This document shows positions 40,276-48,435 of a DNA stretch of 64,000 nucleotides, piece by piece; within the stretch, counting starts at the first letter, position 1, and each line of letters opens with the position of its first letter. Under the pieces are notes generated by a model. That model was not told the DNA's origin and did not search any database. It was given only the letters and a program-made list of their open reading frames with translations. The position numbers and the translations under genes were made by a program. The stretch is from Shinella zoogloeoides. GTDB taxonomy: Bacteria; Pseudomonadota; Alphaproteobacteria; Rhizobiales; Rhizobiaceae. The stretch spans positions 787,501 through 851,500 of the forward strand of contig NZ_CP086610.1 of assembly GCF_020883495.1 (NCBI RefSeq), in the 5' to 3' direction.

Positions 40276-41283
40276 ATGGCAAACCCCGTCCTTGTCGAAG
40301 TCACGCGCGGCAATCTCGTCGAAAGCCGTCATCGCGGCATGGTCGTCGTCGTGGATGGCGACGGCAAGGTGGTGTTCTCCGCCGGCGATATCGATGCGGG
40401 CGTCTTCCCCCGCTCGGCCTGCAAGGCCATGCAGGCTTTGCCGCTCATCGAGAGCGGGGCGGCCGACGCCCATCTCTTCGGCAACCGGGAACTGGCGCTC
40501 GCCTGCTCCTCCCATAGTGGCGAGCCGGCCCATGCGCGCCTCGCCGGCACCATGCTCGCCGCCGCCGGCGTCGATGAAAGCGTGCTGGAATGCGGCGCGC
40601 ACTGGTCCTTCGAGCAGCCCGTGCTGATCAATCAGGCCCGCGTCCTCGAACGCCCGACCGCGCTTCACAACAATTGTTCGGGCAAACACGCCGGCTTCAT
40701 CTGCGCCGCCTGCCACACGGGCAAGGACCTCGAAGGTTATGTGCGCTATGAACATCCGGTGCAGGCGGAAATCCGCGGCGTCATGGAAAGCCTGACGGGC
40801 GCGGCGCTCGCGGTCGACAATTGCGGTGTCGACGGCTGCTCGATCCCCACCTATGCCGTGCCGCTGAAGAGCCTCGCCCACGGTTTTGCGAAAATGGCGA
40901 CCGGCGTCGGCCTCGCCCCCGTGCGCGCCAAGGCTGCGCGCCGCCTCATCGACGCCTGCATGGCCGAACCCTTCTTCGTCGCCGGCACCAACCGCGCCTG
41001 CACGCGCCTCATGGAAGCGGCCCCGGGCCGTATCTTCGCCAAGACCGGCGCGGAGGGCGTCTTCTGCGCCGCGATCCCCGAGCAGGGCATCGCCATCGCG
41101 CTGAAATGCGAGGACGGCACCACCCGCGCCGCCGAAAGCATGGTCGCCGCCACGCTCGCCCGCTTCTTCAGGGAAGAACCGGCCGTCCACGCCGCCCTGA
41201 TGGCCATGGCCAACCGCTCCATGTCCAACTGGAACGGCATCCATGTCGGCGACATCCGCGTGACGGACGCCTTCGCCGCCTGA
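40276..41283 (+). CDS. L-asparaginase, Rhizobium etli type
   Basis: 335 residues from the ATG at 40276 (MANPVLVEVTRG), preferred over an ATG 6 bp earlier because of GAGG spacing. It belongs to the asparaginase family unrelated to E. coli AnsA/AnsB, best known from Rhizobium etli. Characteristic Ser-Lys and Cys motifs are present: PRSACKAMQALPL (SxxK, near residue 48), SSHSGEPAH, NNCSGKHAG and DNCGVDGCSIP (Cys residues of the metal site), and FAKTGAEGVF. It hydrolyses asparagine to aspartate and ammonia. Monocistronic. Confidence 0.9.
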   Translation: MANPVLVEVTRGNLVESRHRGMVVVVDGDGKVVFSAGDIDAGVFPRSACKAMQALPLIESGAADAHLFGNRELALACSSHSGEPAHARLAGTMLAAAGVDESVLECGAHWSFEQPVLINQARVLERPTALHNNCSGKHAGFICAACHTGKDLEGYVRYEHPVQAEIRGVMESLTGAALAVDNCGVDGCSIPTYAVPLKSLAHGFAKMATGVGLAPVRAKAARRLIDACMAEPFFVAGTNRACTRLMEAAPGRIFAKTGAEGVFCAAIPEQGIAIALKCEDGTTRAAESMVAATLARFFREEPAVHAALMAMANRSMSNWNGIHVGDIRVTDAFAA

Positions 41284-41284
41284 T

Positions 41285-41320
41285 TTGACGCCCCATGACG
41301 TCATGCGTTATAGTAGCGCA
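41285..41320 (+). promoter_or_regulatory. higBA promoter with palindromic operator
   Basis: TTGACG (41285-41290) and TATAGT (41309-41314) with an 18-bp spacer form a promoter. The perfect palindrome CATGACGTCATG (41294-41305) lies between them, a good site for HigA autorepression. Transcription should begin at about 41320, the higB start codon itself, so the message may be leaderless. Confidence 0.65.
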
Positions 41321-41603
41321 TGATCAGGAGCTTCGCCGACCGGGAGACAGAGTTGATCTGGTCCGGGCGTCGAAGCCGGCGGCTTCCCGCGGATATGCAG
41401 GCCATCGCCCTGCGCAAATTGCGCATGCTGCACGTCGCCCGGGCGATAACCGACTTGCGCGTGCCGCCGGGCAACAGGCTGGAGCTTCTGAAGGGAGATC
41501 TGGCCGGGCTTATTCGATCCGGATCAATGACCAGTGGCGCATCTGCTTCGGCTGGTCGGAAGGAGACGCCGTCGATGTCCGCATCGTCGATTACCATGAC
41601 TGA
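41320..41603 (+). pseudogene. HigB-type toxin gene with a -1 frameshift
   Basis: The first part reads as RelE/HigB: MIRSFADRETELIWSGRR ... ALRKLRMLHVARAI ... DLRVPPGNRLELLKGDLAG. The conserved remainder (YSIRINDQWRICF and the ending VRIVDYHD) is present but in another frame, from about 41510 to the TGA at 41603. A single base is missing near 41508-41511 (GGGCTTAT where GGGCGTTAT or similar is expected). As written the toxin is broken, unless ribosomes shift frame or the base is a sequencing error. Confidence 0.8.
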
Positions 41604-41895
41604 CACCCTGCTGCCGAACCCGCATCCCGGCGATATCCTGCTGGAGGAGTTCCTTCAGCCGATGGAGATCAGCCAGAACGCGCTTGCCCGCGCGGTTCAT
41701 GTGCCGCCGCGCCGCATCAACGAGATCGTGCTGGGCAAGCGCCAGATAACCGCCGATACCGATCTGCGGCTCACGCGCTATTTCGGCCTGTCGGAAGGAT
41801 ATTTCCTGCGTCTTCAGGCAGAGTTCGACCTGATGCAGAAGCGCCGCGAGATAGGCGGCGATCTCGCCCGCATCGTGCCGCGCGATGCCGCCTGA
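41596..41895 (+). CDS. higA: HigA-type antitoxin (XRE family)
   Basis: 99 residues from the ATG at 41596, overlapping the higB 3' end by 8 bp. The helix-turn-helix is clear: PGDILLEEFLQPMEISQNALARAVHVPPRRINEIVLGKRQ, the hallmark of the HigA/VapI group, followed by TADTDLRLTRYFGLSEGYFLRLQAEFD. Because of the upstream frameshift, the higB N-terminal half is in frame with higA, so one continuous 191-codon reading frame (41320-41895) exists. HigA should still be made from its own start. Confidence 0.9.
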   Translation: MTDTLLPNPHPGDILLEEFLQPMEISQNALARAVHVPPRRINEIVLGKRQITADTDLRLTRYFGLSEGYFLRLQAEFDLMQKRREIGGDLARIVPRDAA

Positions 41896-42654
41896 TCAGG
41901 CCTCGGCAATCTCCACGCCCAGCTCCCGATAGGGCGCAAGCACCTCCGGCTCCATGCCGCCCGGCACGATGAGGCCGGTGGCGGCGGCAAGGGGCATGAT
42001 CTTCCATGGGGAGGCGCTGCCGATCTTTTCGCGGGTCAGCAGCACATGGGTCGCGGCCGCGTTTTCGGCGATGGCGCGCTTGATGGCGGCTTCCTCCATA
42101 TCGCCGGTGGTGAGGCCCTGCGTCGGGTGGGCGGCGGTGACGCCCATGAAATAGAGGTCGGCCCGCATGCCGCGGATGGCGTCGAGCGCCGCCGCGCCCG
42201 TCGTCACCATGGAATGCCTGTAGAGCCGGCCGCCGATCAGCACGATCTCCGCGGTCGGGTGGCGCTCCAGCTCGCAGGCGATGGTCGGGCTGTGCGTGAC
42301 GACGGTGAAGGCGATGTCGCGGGGCAGCGCCCGGGCGAGCGCCGCCGTCGTCGTGCCGCCGTCGAGGAAGATCACCTGTCCCGGCTCCACCATCGCCGCC
42401 GCGCGTGCCCCAAGCGCAGCCTTCTCATCCGTCGCCACCGACTGGCGCGCGGCGAAATCCGGCAGCGGCGGGGAGAGCGGCAGCGCGCCGCCATGCACCC
42501 GTTTCAAAAGGCCCTCGGCCGCCATTTCCCGCAGGTCCCGCCGGATCGTGTCTTCCGAAAGTTCCAGCTCCGCCGCCAGCGTCTTGGCGACGATTTCGCC
42601 GTCCCGCGTCAGGCGCCGGGCGATCAGGGCCTTTCTCTGGCTTGTCAGCATCAT
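41896..42654 (-). CDS. DeoR/GlpR-family transcriptional regulator
   Basis: 252 residues from the ATG at 42654 or 42651 (tandem ATG codons; GGAG upstream). The N-terminal winged helix (RKALIARRLTRDGEIVAKTLAAELELSEDTIRRDLREMAAEGLLKRVHGGA) is typical of the family, followed by the DeoRC sugar-phosphate-sensing domain with IFLDGGTTTAALA and ITREK-like TREKIGS. The ligand is probably a sugar phosphate or nucleoside phosphate. It diverges from a small deoxyribosyltransferase-like gene, and palindromes fill the gap. Confidence 0.9.
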   Translation of the reverse strand: MMLTSQRKALIARRLTRDGEIVAKTLAAELELSEDTIRRDLREMAAEGLLKRVHGGALPLSPPLPDFAARQSVATDEKAALGARAAAMVEPGQVIFLDGGTTTAALARALPRDIAFTVVTHSPTIACELERHPTAEIVLIGGRLYRHSMVTTGAAALDAIRGMRADLYFMGVTAAHPTQGLTTGDMEEAAIKRAIAENAAATHVLLTREKIGSASPWKIMPLAAATGLIVPGGMEPEVLAPYRELGVEIAEA

Positions 42655-42673
42655 GCATGCTCCGTCTTGACTC

Positions 42674-42731
42674 TGCACGAAATTACACGAATTATCGCGA
42701 AATATCCAGAATATTCCGGATATTTCGTGCA
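42674..42731. promoter_or_regulatory. Nested palindromes between the deoR-like and DUF4406-like genes
   Basis: TGCACGAAAT (42674-42683) is inverted as ATTTCGTGCA (42722-42731). Inside, CGAAATATCC (42698-42707) is inverted as GGATATTTCG (42718-42727) around AGAATATTCC. CACGAA-like half-sites recur at about 10-bp intervals (42676, 42686, 42696). This looks like a multi-site operator for the DeoR-family regulator controlling both directions. Confidence 0.75.
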
Positions 42732-42752
42732 TCACCTGTAAGGAGTCGAACG

Positions 42753-43118
42753 ATGCTGATTCTGATTGCCGGTCCCTATCGCTCGGACACCGGGGACGAT
42801 CCCCAAAAGATGGCGGAGAACCTGAAGCGGCTGGAAGCGCCGTCCCATGCGCTGTTCAAGGCCGGCCATGTGCCGATGATCGGCGAATGGGTGGCGCTGC
42901 CCGTGTGGAACGCCGCCGGTGGCAAGGCCGTGGGCGATGCCCTCTATGAGGAGATTTTCCACCCCGTCGCCCATCGCCTGCTGGTGCTCTGCGAGGGCGT
43001 TCTGCGCCTGCCGGGCGAATCGAAGGGGGCGGACAACGATGTGCGCATCGCCCGCGAAAGGGGCATTCCGGTCTGGCACCGGCTGGAGGACGTGCCGGGC
43101 TGCGCGGCGTCCGCATAA
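42753..43118 (+). CDS. DUF4406 / nucleoside deoxyribosyltransferase-like protein
   Basis: 121 residues from the ATG at 42753 with a perfect AAGGAG seven bases upstream. It starts MLILIAGPYRSDTGDDPQ, the Rossmann-like opening of the nucleoside 2-deoxyribosyltransferase/DUF4406 superfamily, and has ESKGADNDVRIARERGIPVW near the C-terminus, where SxGA-type residues bind ribose. It may cleave or transfer a nucleotide base. Control by the divergent DeoR-family regulator is probable. Confidence 0.75.
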   Translation: MLILIAGPYRSDTGDDPQKMAENLKRLEAPSHALFKAGHVPMIGEWVALPVWNAAGGKAVGDALYEEIFHPVAHRLLVLCEGVLRLPGESKGADNDVRIARERGIPVWHRLEDVPGCAASA

Positions 43119-43225
43119 TTTTTCGCGGTCCCTTGTCGGGAAGGGGCGGCCCGTTACGTCCTTGGGGCATGACGGGCCGATCCGCCGCCGGCGGAACCCG
43201 CATCCAGTGAACCCGGAGGACGCTC

Positions 43226-43621
43226 ATGCGCATGATTTTCGTCAACTTGCCCGTCAAGGACCTGCCGGCCACCCGCCGCTTCTTCGCGGCACTCGGCTTT
43301 TCCTTCAACGAGGACTACAGCGACGATACCGCCGCCTGCATGGTGGTGGAGGAGAACATTTTCGTCATGCACCTGACGGAGGAGAAGTTTGCGCAGTTCG
43401 TGAACGGTCCCGTCGGCGATCCGGAGCGGCAGACCCAGGCGCTGACCTGCTTCTCCGCGACGAGCCGCCAGGAGGTCGACGACATCAAGGCCAAGGCGCT
43501 CGCCGCCGGTGGGCGCGAATGGAAGCCGAACATGGAATTCGGCCCCATGTACGGCTGCTCCTTCCAGGATCTCAGCGGCAATGTCTGGGAGTTCATGCAC
43601 ATGGACCAATCGGGCGGCTGA
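43226..43621 (+). CDS. VOC-family protein (glyoxalase/bleomycin-resistance fold)
   Basis: 131 residues. The VOC fold is evident from MIFVNLPVKDLPATRRFFAALGF at the N-terminus and SFQDLSGNVWEFMHMD at the C-terminus, where the Glu is a usual metal ligand. The middle includes MVVEENIFVMHLT. It is similar to the YkcA/PhnB-type lyase-dioxygenase group; the substrate is unknown. Confidence 0.85.
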   Translation: MRMIFVNLPVKDLPATRRFFAALGFSFNEDYSDDTAACMVVEENIFVMHLTEEKFAQFVNGPVGDPERQTQALTCFSATSRQEVDDIKAKALAAGGREWKPNMEFGPMYGCSFQDLSGNVWEFMHMDQSGG

Positions 43622-43644
43622 TTGTCGCCGAGGTGTCGGCGGCT

Positions 43645-43807
43645 GCCCCTCATCCGCCTGCCGGCACCTTCTCCCCGCAAGCGGGGAGAAGGAGGATGCG
43701 GCGAGCCTTCATTCCGATAAGCACCGCTTCGATGTGGCGGAAAACGAGGCGTCTTGCCTCCTTCTCCCCGCTTGCGGGGAGAAGGTCGCGGCAGCGGGAT
43801 GAGGGGC
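43645..43807. repeat. RIME-like dispersed palindromic element, copy 1
   Basis: GCCCCTCATCC at one end is matched by its inverted form GGATGAGGGGC at the other. Two inner hairpins, CTTCTCCCCGC-AA-GCGGGGAGAAG and CTTCTCCCCGC-TT-GCGGGGAGAAG, lie about 65 bp apart. The composition matches the rhizobial intergenic mosaic repeats; further copies are at about 52.9, 57.9 and 60.0 kb. Confidence 0.85.
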
Positions 43808-43882
43808 AATCGCCTCGTCGCGTCTCACACAAAATCCTCCCCGGCGATCCTTCGCCGGGGAGGACAGGCCGTCGCGGGAGGA

Positions 43883-44077
43883 TCAGGCCGTATGGCTGCA
43901 GATATGCCGGTTGGCGTCGGCGGTGCGGAAAAGGCCGAAGGGCAGGTCGCCGAGTTCTCGGGAATCCATCGCCTCGATTTCGGGATGGAACAGCGGATCG
44001 CGCACCCAGATGGCCATTTCGGCGGCATTGGCTTCGGTCGTCAGGGCATGGGCAAGTTTGGAGAAAATCTTGAACAT
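43883..44077 (-). CDS. Small hypothetical protein (64 aa), divergent from the LysR gene
   Basis: ATG at 44077 with GGAGAAGG close upstream. The sequence MFKIFSKLAHALTTEANAA continues with WVRDPLFHPEIEAMDSREL and ends ADANRHICSHTA. It has no signal peptide and no clear fold. The strong ribosome-binding site and divergence from a LysR gene suggest a real gene, possibly regulated by that LysR. I do not recognise the family. Confidence 0.6.
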   Translation of the reverse strand: MFKIFSKLAHALTTEANAAEMAIWVRDPLFHPEIEAMDSRELGDLPFGLFRTADANRHICSHTA

Positions 44078-44180
44078 TGCCTTCTCCTCTCGTTTCTTTA
44101 TTGTTGTCGATGGCTGATAATCGCGCCATGTGCGCTGATAGGCAATCGAGTAGTTCGAGACGAGATTATAGAAAAACTAT

Positions 44181-45122
44181 ATGAAGAACCTCAACCGCGT
44201 GCATCTCAACGGGCTTCGGGCGCTGGAGGCGGTGGGGCGGCTCGGCTCGCTGCAGGCGGCGGCGGAGGAACTGGGCGTCACGGTCGGCGCGGTCAGCCAG
44301 CAGGTGATCAAGGCGGAAGAGCAGCTCGGCCGGGCGATCTTCGAGCGCACCGCGCGGGGCCTGCGCGAAACGGCCTTCGGCGGCCCGTTCCTCACGCGGC
44401 TTTCCATCGCCTTCCGCCAGCTTTCCGAGGCGGTCGCCACCACCCGGCGTCGCGATGACGCGATCCTGACGATCTCCGTCGCGCCGATCTTCGCCTCGCG
44501 CTGGCTGATCCACCGCATCGACCGCTTCACGGCGGCGCATCCGGATATCGGCCTGCGCATCGAGGCGACGACGACGCTGGTCGATCTCGCCCGCTCCGAT
44601 GTGGACCTCGCCATCCGCGTCGGCCCCGGCGGCTGGCCGGATGTGGTGACGGAGTTCCTGATCCCGCAGGTTGTCTTCCCGGTCTGCGCGCCGGCCCTTG
44701 CGGAAAGGATAAGGACGCCCGCCGATCTTGCAGCGCAGCCGGCGGTGGTCGATGGCAACGATGTCTTCACCTGGGAGCGCTGGCTGAGGGCGGCGGGCCT
44801 CGATGTGGCTCCGCCGAGGGCGCGTCACGTCTTCTCCGACGCCTCGCTGTGCCTCGATGCGGCGCTGGCGGGGCAGGGGGTGCTGCTGGCCTATCCGGTG
44901 CTCGCCTCCTGGGCGCTGAAGGAGGGCCGGCTGGTCGCCCCGCTGCCGATCCATGTCGAGACGGGCATGGGCTATTATTTCGTCACGGCTCCGGGCGTGC
45001 CGGAGCCGCGCAAGGTCGCGCTGTTCAAGCGATGGCTGCGTGCGGCCGTCGCCGAGGACGTCGACCGCGTCACCGGCGCGGTCATTCCGGCTCGTGCTGC
45101 CGCTTCTCCATCATCGCCTTGA
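44181..45122 (+). CDS. LysR-family regulator (GcvA-like)
   Basis: 313 residues. The N-terminal helix-turn-helix ([48 protein letters not shown]) matches the GcvA-like group, followed by the PBP2-like effector domain with [19 protein letters not shown] and [14 protein letters not shown]. The effector is unknown. Its 3' end overlaps the convergent GST gene by 41 bp. The divergent 64-residue gene at 43883 is the likeliest target. Confidence 0.88.
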   Translation: MKNLNRVHLNGLRALEAVGRLGSLQAAAEELGVTVGAVSQQVIKAEEQLGRAIFERTARGLRETAFGGPFLTRLSIAFRQLSEAVATTRRRDDAILTISVAPIFASRWLIHRIDRFTAAHPDIGLRIEATTTLVDLARSDVDLAIRVGPGGWPDVVTEFLIPQVVFPVCAPALAERIRTPADLAAQPAVVDGNDVFTWERWLRAAGLDVAPPRARHVFSDASLCLDAALAGQGVLLAYPVLASWALKEGRLVAPLPIHVETGMGYYFVTAPGVPEPRKVALFKRWLRAAVAEDVDRVTGAVIPARAAASPSSP

Positions 45123-45741
45123 AGGACGGGCGCGACTGGCAACGCTCCAGCCAGTCCTTCACATTCGGTGCGGCGTCGAAAAGCTCCGTCTGGCTCATCG
45201 CGTAGCGGAAGATTTCCGCGAGGTTGAGGTCGGCGACGGTGAAGCGCTTGCCGACGACCCAGCCGGTGGCCGCAAGCTGCGCGTCGAGCCGCGCGAAGCC
45301 TCGCTTCAGCGCCTTGTTGGCGGCGCGGATGGTGAGGCGGCCCTGCTCGCTCTCGGCGTCCTTCTTGTCGCGCAGCATGATGATCTTGACGGCGTGCGGC
45401 TCCACCTCGGTTGCCGCCCACATCGTCCACTGCATCATCTCGGCGTCCTCGGCGATGGTCTGGCCGGCGAGCGCCCCGCCGCGCTTGCGCGCGAGGTAGA
45501 GGTTGATCGCCAGCGATTCGGTCATCACGAAGCCGCCGTCGTCGATACAGGGGATGAGGCCAGTCGGGTTGACGGCGAGGAATTCCGGCGACTGCGTGTT
45601 GAGGGGCGCGTCCGGCGCGGCGGCATCGTCCAGCCGGTAGGCCTGGATGACCGGGACGGAGACGAAGGGCAGGCCGAGTTCGTCGGCGAGCCAGTAGTTG
45701 CGCGAGGCGCGGGAACGGTAGACGCCGTAGATGGTGAGCAT
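45082..45741 (-). CDS. Glutathione S-transferase
   Basis: 219 residues from the ATG at 45741 with AGGAGG four bases upstream. The thioredoxin-like N-terminal domain begins [22 protein letters not shown] and contains the cis-Pro and ES glutathione-binding motifs ([27 protein letters not shown]). The C-terminal helical domain has the [16 protein letters not shown]-capping box. It conjugates or reduces electrophiles with glutathione; the substrate is unknown. Monocistronic; the 238-bp gap upstream shows no other gene. Confidence 0.9.
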   Translation of the reverse strand: MLTIYGVYRSRASRNYWLADELGLPFVSVPVIQAYRLDDAAAPDAPLNTQSPEFLAVNPTGLIPCIDDGGFVMTESLAINLYLARKRGGALAGQTIAEDAEMMQWTMWAATEVEPHAVKIIMLRDKKDAESEQGRLTIRAANKALKRGFARLDAQLAATGWVVGKRFTVADLNLAEIFRYAMSQTELFDAAPNVKDWLERCQSRPSFKAMMEKRQHEPE

Positions 45742-45979
45742 GGATCCTCCTGCCGGTTTGGCCCGGCTTGATCGAGAACAAACAGCCGCGCCCCTTTTGC
45801 CGCTATGAAGAAGGCAAGGAGGCAGGTCGCCGGCACCATAGGCGGCGATCCATCCCGGTGGTAGAGTGCATGCCTGATCTGTCCATGAATTGTGGTGATG
45901 GCTGCCTCTATGCCGCATTGACCTGAAGCCGGCCTCGCCCTAATGGCGATATGTCCGCACACGCGGATGGGGACGAACG

Positions 45980-46366
45980 ATGACACGACGCATGACACGC
46001 TGGGCCGCCTGCCTGCGCATTCTCTGCGCGGTCGCTCTGCTGTCCGTCGGTTTCGCCCATCGGCCGGTCATGGCCGCCAATGCGCCGAGCGCCGCCGAAC
46101 TCGCCCAATATGTGCTGCCGGACGGCACCCTGCCGGACCTCTGCCTCGACGGCATGGTCGACGGCAAGGAAAAACACGCCGCGCCGCTCAAATGCGAGGC
46201 CTGCCGCATCGTCGGCGGCCTGCTGCTTCCCGCGCCCGCCGATCTTTCCGGCGTGCGGCTCGTCTTCCGCCATGTGTCGCCCCTTCCGCCGGTCGCAGAG
46301 GCGCTGCCTTCGCACCGCGAGCGCCCCGGCGCGCCGCCCCGCGCGCCACCCGTCCTGTCCGCCTGA
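45980..46366 (+). CDS. Small exported protein, DUF2946-like
   Basis: 128 residues with a signal peptide (LRILCAVALLSVGFAHRPVMA, cleaved near AAN). A metal-site-like segment LCLDGMVDG ... KCEACRIVGGLLLP has three cysteines, followed by a Pro/Arg-rich His-containing tail. The layout and position fit the DUF2946-type proteins often found beside copper or heme uptake genes. Next genes are a PepSY membrane protein and PCuAC. Assignment is tentative. Confidence 0.6.
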   Translation: MTRRMTRWAACLRILCAVALLSVGFAHRPVMAANAPSAAELAQYVLPDGTLPDLCLDGMVDGKEKHAAPLKCEACRIVGGLLLPAPADLSGVRLVFRHVSPLPPVAEALPSHRERPGAPPRAPPVLSA

Positions 46367-46427
46367 TCTTTCGCCCGCATGCCGTTTGACGGCGTGCGCC
46401 TGAAATTCAGCCTGACAGGACTTTCGC

Positions 46428-47816
46428 ATGTCCGTGATATCCGACGCGCCGGCCGTTGCCGCCGCCCAACCCTCCGCATTCGCGCAGCGCCTCTACCGCG
46501 CCATCTGGCGCTGGCATTTCTTCGCCGGCCTTCTGGCCGTGCCCTTCATGATCAGCCTCGCCGTCACCGGCGGGCTCTACCTCTTCAACGACGAGATCGA
46601 CGCCAGCCTCTTCCGCTATCGCAACTATGTTACGGTCGGCGGAACGGAACTTGCCTCCTCCGCCATCGCGCAAAAGGCGGTGGCGGCGGTGCCCGGCTCC
46701 ACGCTTTCCTCCTACCGCACGCCCGCCGGCCCGGACCGCTCCGCGCGGGTCACGGTCTCGACCGAAGCCGGCAACGTGCTCGTCTTCGTCGATCCCCATG
46801 ACGGCGCGGTGCTCGATACGGTCGCGGCGAAAGAGGAGTTCAACCAGGTCGTCGAGGATCTGCACAGCCTCGATTATTTCGGCGCGTCCTGGGAGCGCAT
46901 CATCGAGGTCGTCGCGGGCTTCGCCATCGTGCTCGTGCTCACCGGCGTCTATCTGTGGTGGCCGCGCAGCCAGACCGGCGGCGTCCTCACCGTGCGCGGC
47001 ACGCCGGCAAGGCGCGTCTTCTGGCGCGACCTGCATGCCGTGACGGGCATCTTCGCCAGCGTCGTCATCCTGTTCCTCGCCTTCAGCGGCCTGCTGTGGA
47101 GCGGCTTCTGGGGCGCGAAGTTCAATGCGGCGCTGACGGCGAACGGCATGGGCTACCCGGTCCAGCTCTGGGACAGCGTCCCGCATTCGATGCTGATCAC
47201 CACGGATGTCGTCGCCAAGCCCTCCTGGCTCATGGAGAACGCCCCGGTGCCGCAGTCCACGCGCCCGGCGGACGGACAGGCGGCGCTGCCGCCGATCGGC
47301 CTCGACAATGCGGTGACGATCGCCGCCGCCGCCGGCATGCTGCCGGGCTACGAGGTGGCCCCGCCCGCCGACGAGACCGGCGTCTATACCGCGTCGATCT
47401 TTCCGGCCGATCTCGAATACGAGCGCACGATCCATATCGACCAATATTCCGGCGAGCGCCTCGTCGATATCGCCTATGGCGACTATCCGGTGACCGGCAA
47501 GGCCATCGAATGGAGCGTCAACCTGCACAAGGGGCAGCAATGGGGCCTGTTCAACCAGCTCCTGATGCTCTCCACCTGCCTCGTCGTCATCGCCATGAGC
47601 GTGTCGGGCGTCGTCATGTGGTGGAAGCGCCGTCCCGGCGGGCGCATCGGCGTGCCGCCGGCCCCGCGCGAAACGCGCCTCTATCTCGGCCTCTGGGGCA
47701 TTGCCGTCGTCTTCGGCGTGCTCTTCCCGCTGACGGGCCTCACCATCCTCGCCATGATCGTCCTCGATCAATGCGTCATCCGAACCGTGCCGCCGCTGCG
47801 GCGCTTCTTCTCCTGA
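46428..47816 (+). CDS. PepSY-domain membrane protein (PiuB-like)
   Basis: 462 residues. Four to five transmembrane segments, starting with WRWHFFAGLLAVPFMISLAVTGGLYLF, a typical PepSY_TM signature containing conserved His. A second His pair is in WRDLHAVTGIFASVVILFLAFSGLLW, and NLHKGQQWGLFNQLLML precedes a further membrane helix with VVMWWKRRP. Periplasmic PepSY regions lie between. Such proteins are thought to be reductases or components of iron-siderophore and copper uptake. It is followed by the PCuAC gene at 26 bp, probably as an operon. Confidence 0.88.
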   Translation: MSVISDAPAVAAAQPSAFAQRLYRAIWRWHFFAGLLAVPFMISLAVTGGLYLFNDEIDASLFRYRNYVTVGGTELASSAIAQKAVAAVPGSTLSSYRTPAGPDRSARVTVSTEAGNVLVFVDPHDGAVLDTVAAKEEFNQVVEDLHSLDYFGASWERIIEVVAGFAIVLVLTGVYLWWPRSQTGGVLTVRGTPARRVFWRDLHAVTGIFASVVILFLAFSGLLWSGFWGAKFNAALTANGMGYPVQLWDSVPHSMLITTDVVAKPSWLMENAPVPQSTRPADGQAALPPIGLDNAVTIAAAAGMLPGYEVAPPADETGVYTASIFPADLEYERTIHIDQYSGERLVDIAYGDYPVTGKAIEWSVNLHKGQQWGLFNQLLMLSTCLVVIAMSVSGVVMWWKRRPGGRIGVPPAPRETRLYLGLWGIAVVFGVLFPLTGLTILAMIVLDQCVIRTVPPLRRFFS

Positions 47817-47842
47817 TCCAAACGCAAGAAAGGATATTTTCC

Positions 47843-48343
47843 ATGAAACGCATCCTCGCAACCCTCGCCGTCCTCGCGCTCTCGGCCTGCGCCGTCCTCG
47901 CCCACGATTTCACGCTCGGCGACCTGAAGATCCACCACCCGGCCTCCAGGGCGACGCTGCCCGGCCAGCCCGTCGGCGGCGGCTTCATGACGATCACCAA
48001 CACGGGCGCTGCCGCCGACCGCCTCGTCTCCATCGCCGCGCCGGACGTGTCCGACGACGTGCAGATCCATGAAATGGCCATGGAGAACGACGTCATGAAG
48101 ATGCGCCAGCTTGCCGACGGCGTGGAGCTGCCGGCCGGCGCGACGGTCGAGCTGAAGTCGGGCGGCCTGCATGTCATGTTCATGAAGATCAAGCACCCCC
48201 TCAAGGAAGGCGACAAGTTCAAGGCGACGCTGACTTTCGAGAAGGCCGGCAAGATCGACGTGGACTTCAAGGTCGAGGCCGCCAAGCCCGCCGCCAAGGA
48301 AGGCGAAGCCGCCGCCGGCGACCACTCGGGCCACGGCGGCTGA
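47843..48343 (+). CDS. Periplasmic copper chaperone PCu(A)C
   Basis: 166 residues with an N-terminal signal (MKRILATLAVLALSACAVLA); whether it is lipidated at LSAC or cleaved after VLA cannot be decided. The copper site H-x-M-x(about 9)-M plus H-x-M motif is visible as IHEMAMENDVMKM and GGLHVMFMKI. The C-terminus ends GDHSGHGG, an extra His-rich metal site. It delivers Cu(I) to cytochrome oxidase CuA/CuB sites. Last gene of the 45.98-48.34 kb group. Confidence 0.93.
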   Translation: MKRILATLAVLALSACAVLAHDFTLGDLKIHHPASRATLPGQPVGGGFMTITNTGAAADRLVSIAAPDVSDDVQIHEMAMENDVMKMRQLADGVELPAGATVELKSGGLHVMFMKIKHPLKEGDKFKATLTFEKAGKIDVDFKVEAAKPAAKEGEAAAGDHSGHGG

Positions 48344-48435
48344 GCAAAGCGGATGAGGGGGCTGCGGAAACGGCCCCCTCATCCACCATGACGCCTCCCT
48401 GTTCGGGCAAGAAGGGGAGGCGGGGACGGGCGAGG

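Noticed and set aside
39457..41304. A 615-codon minus-strand frame that would extend the DUF3750 protein through the asparaginase gene
   Set aside because: Only the C-terminal 245 residues have protein-like character; the rest is antisense to asparaginase, and a GGAG-preceded ATG at 40194 gives a normal start.
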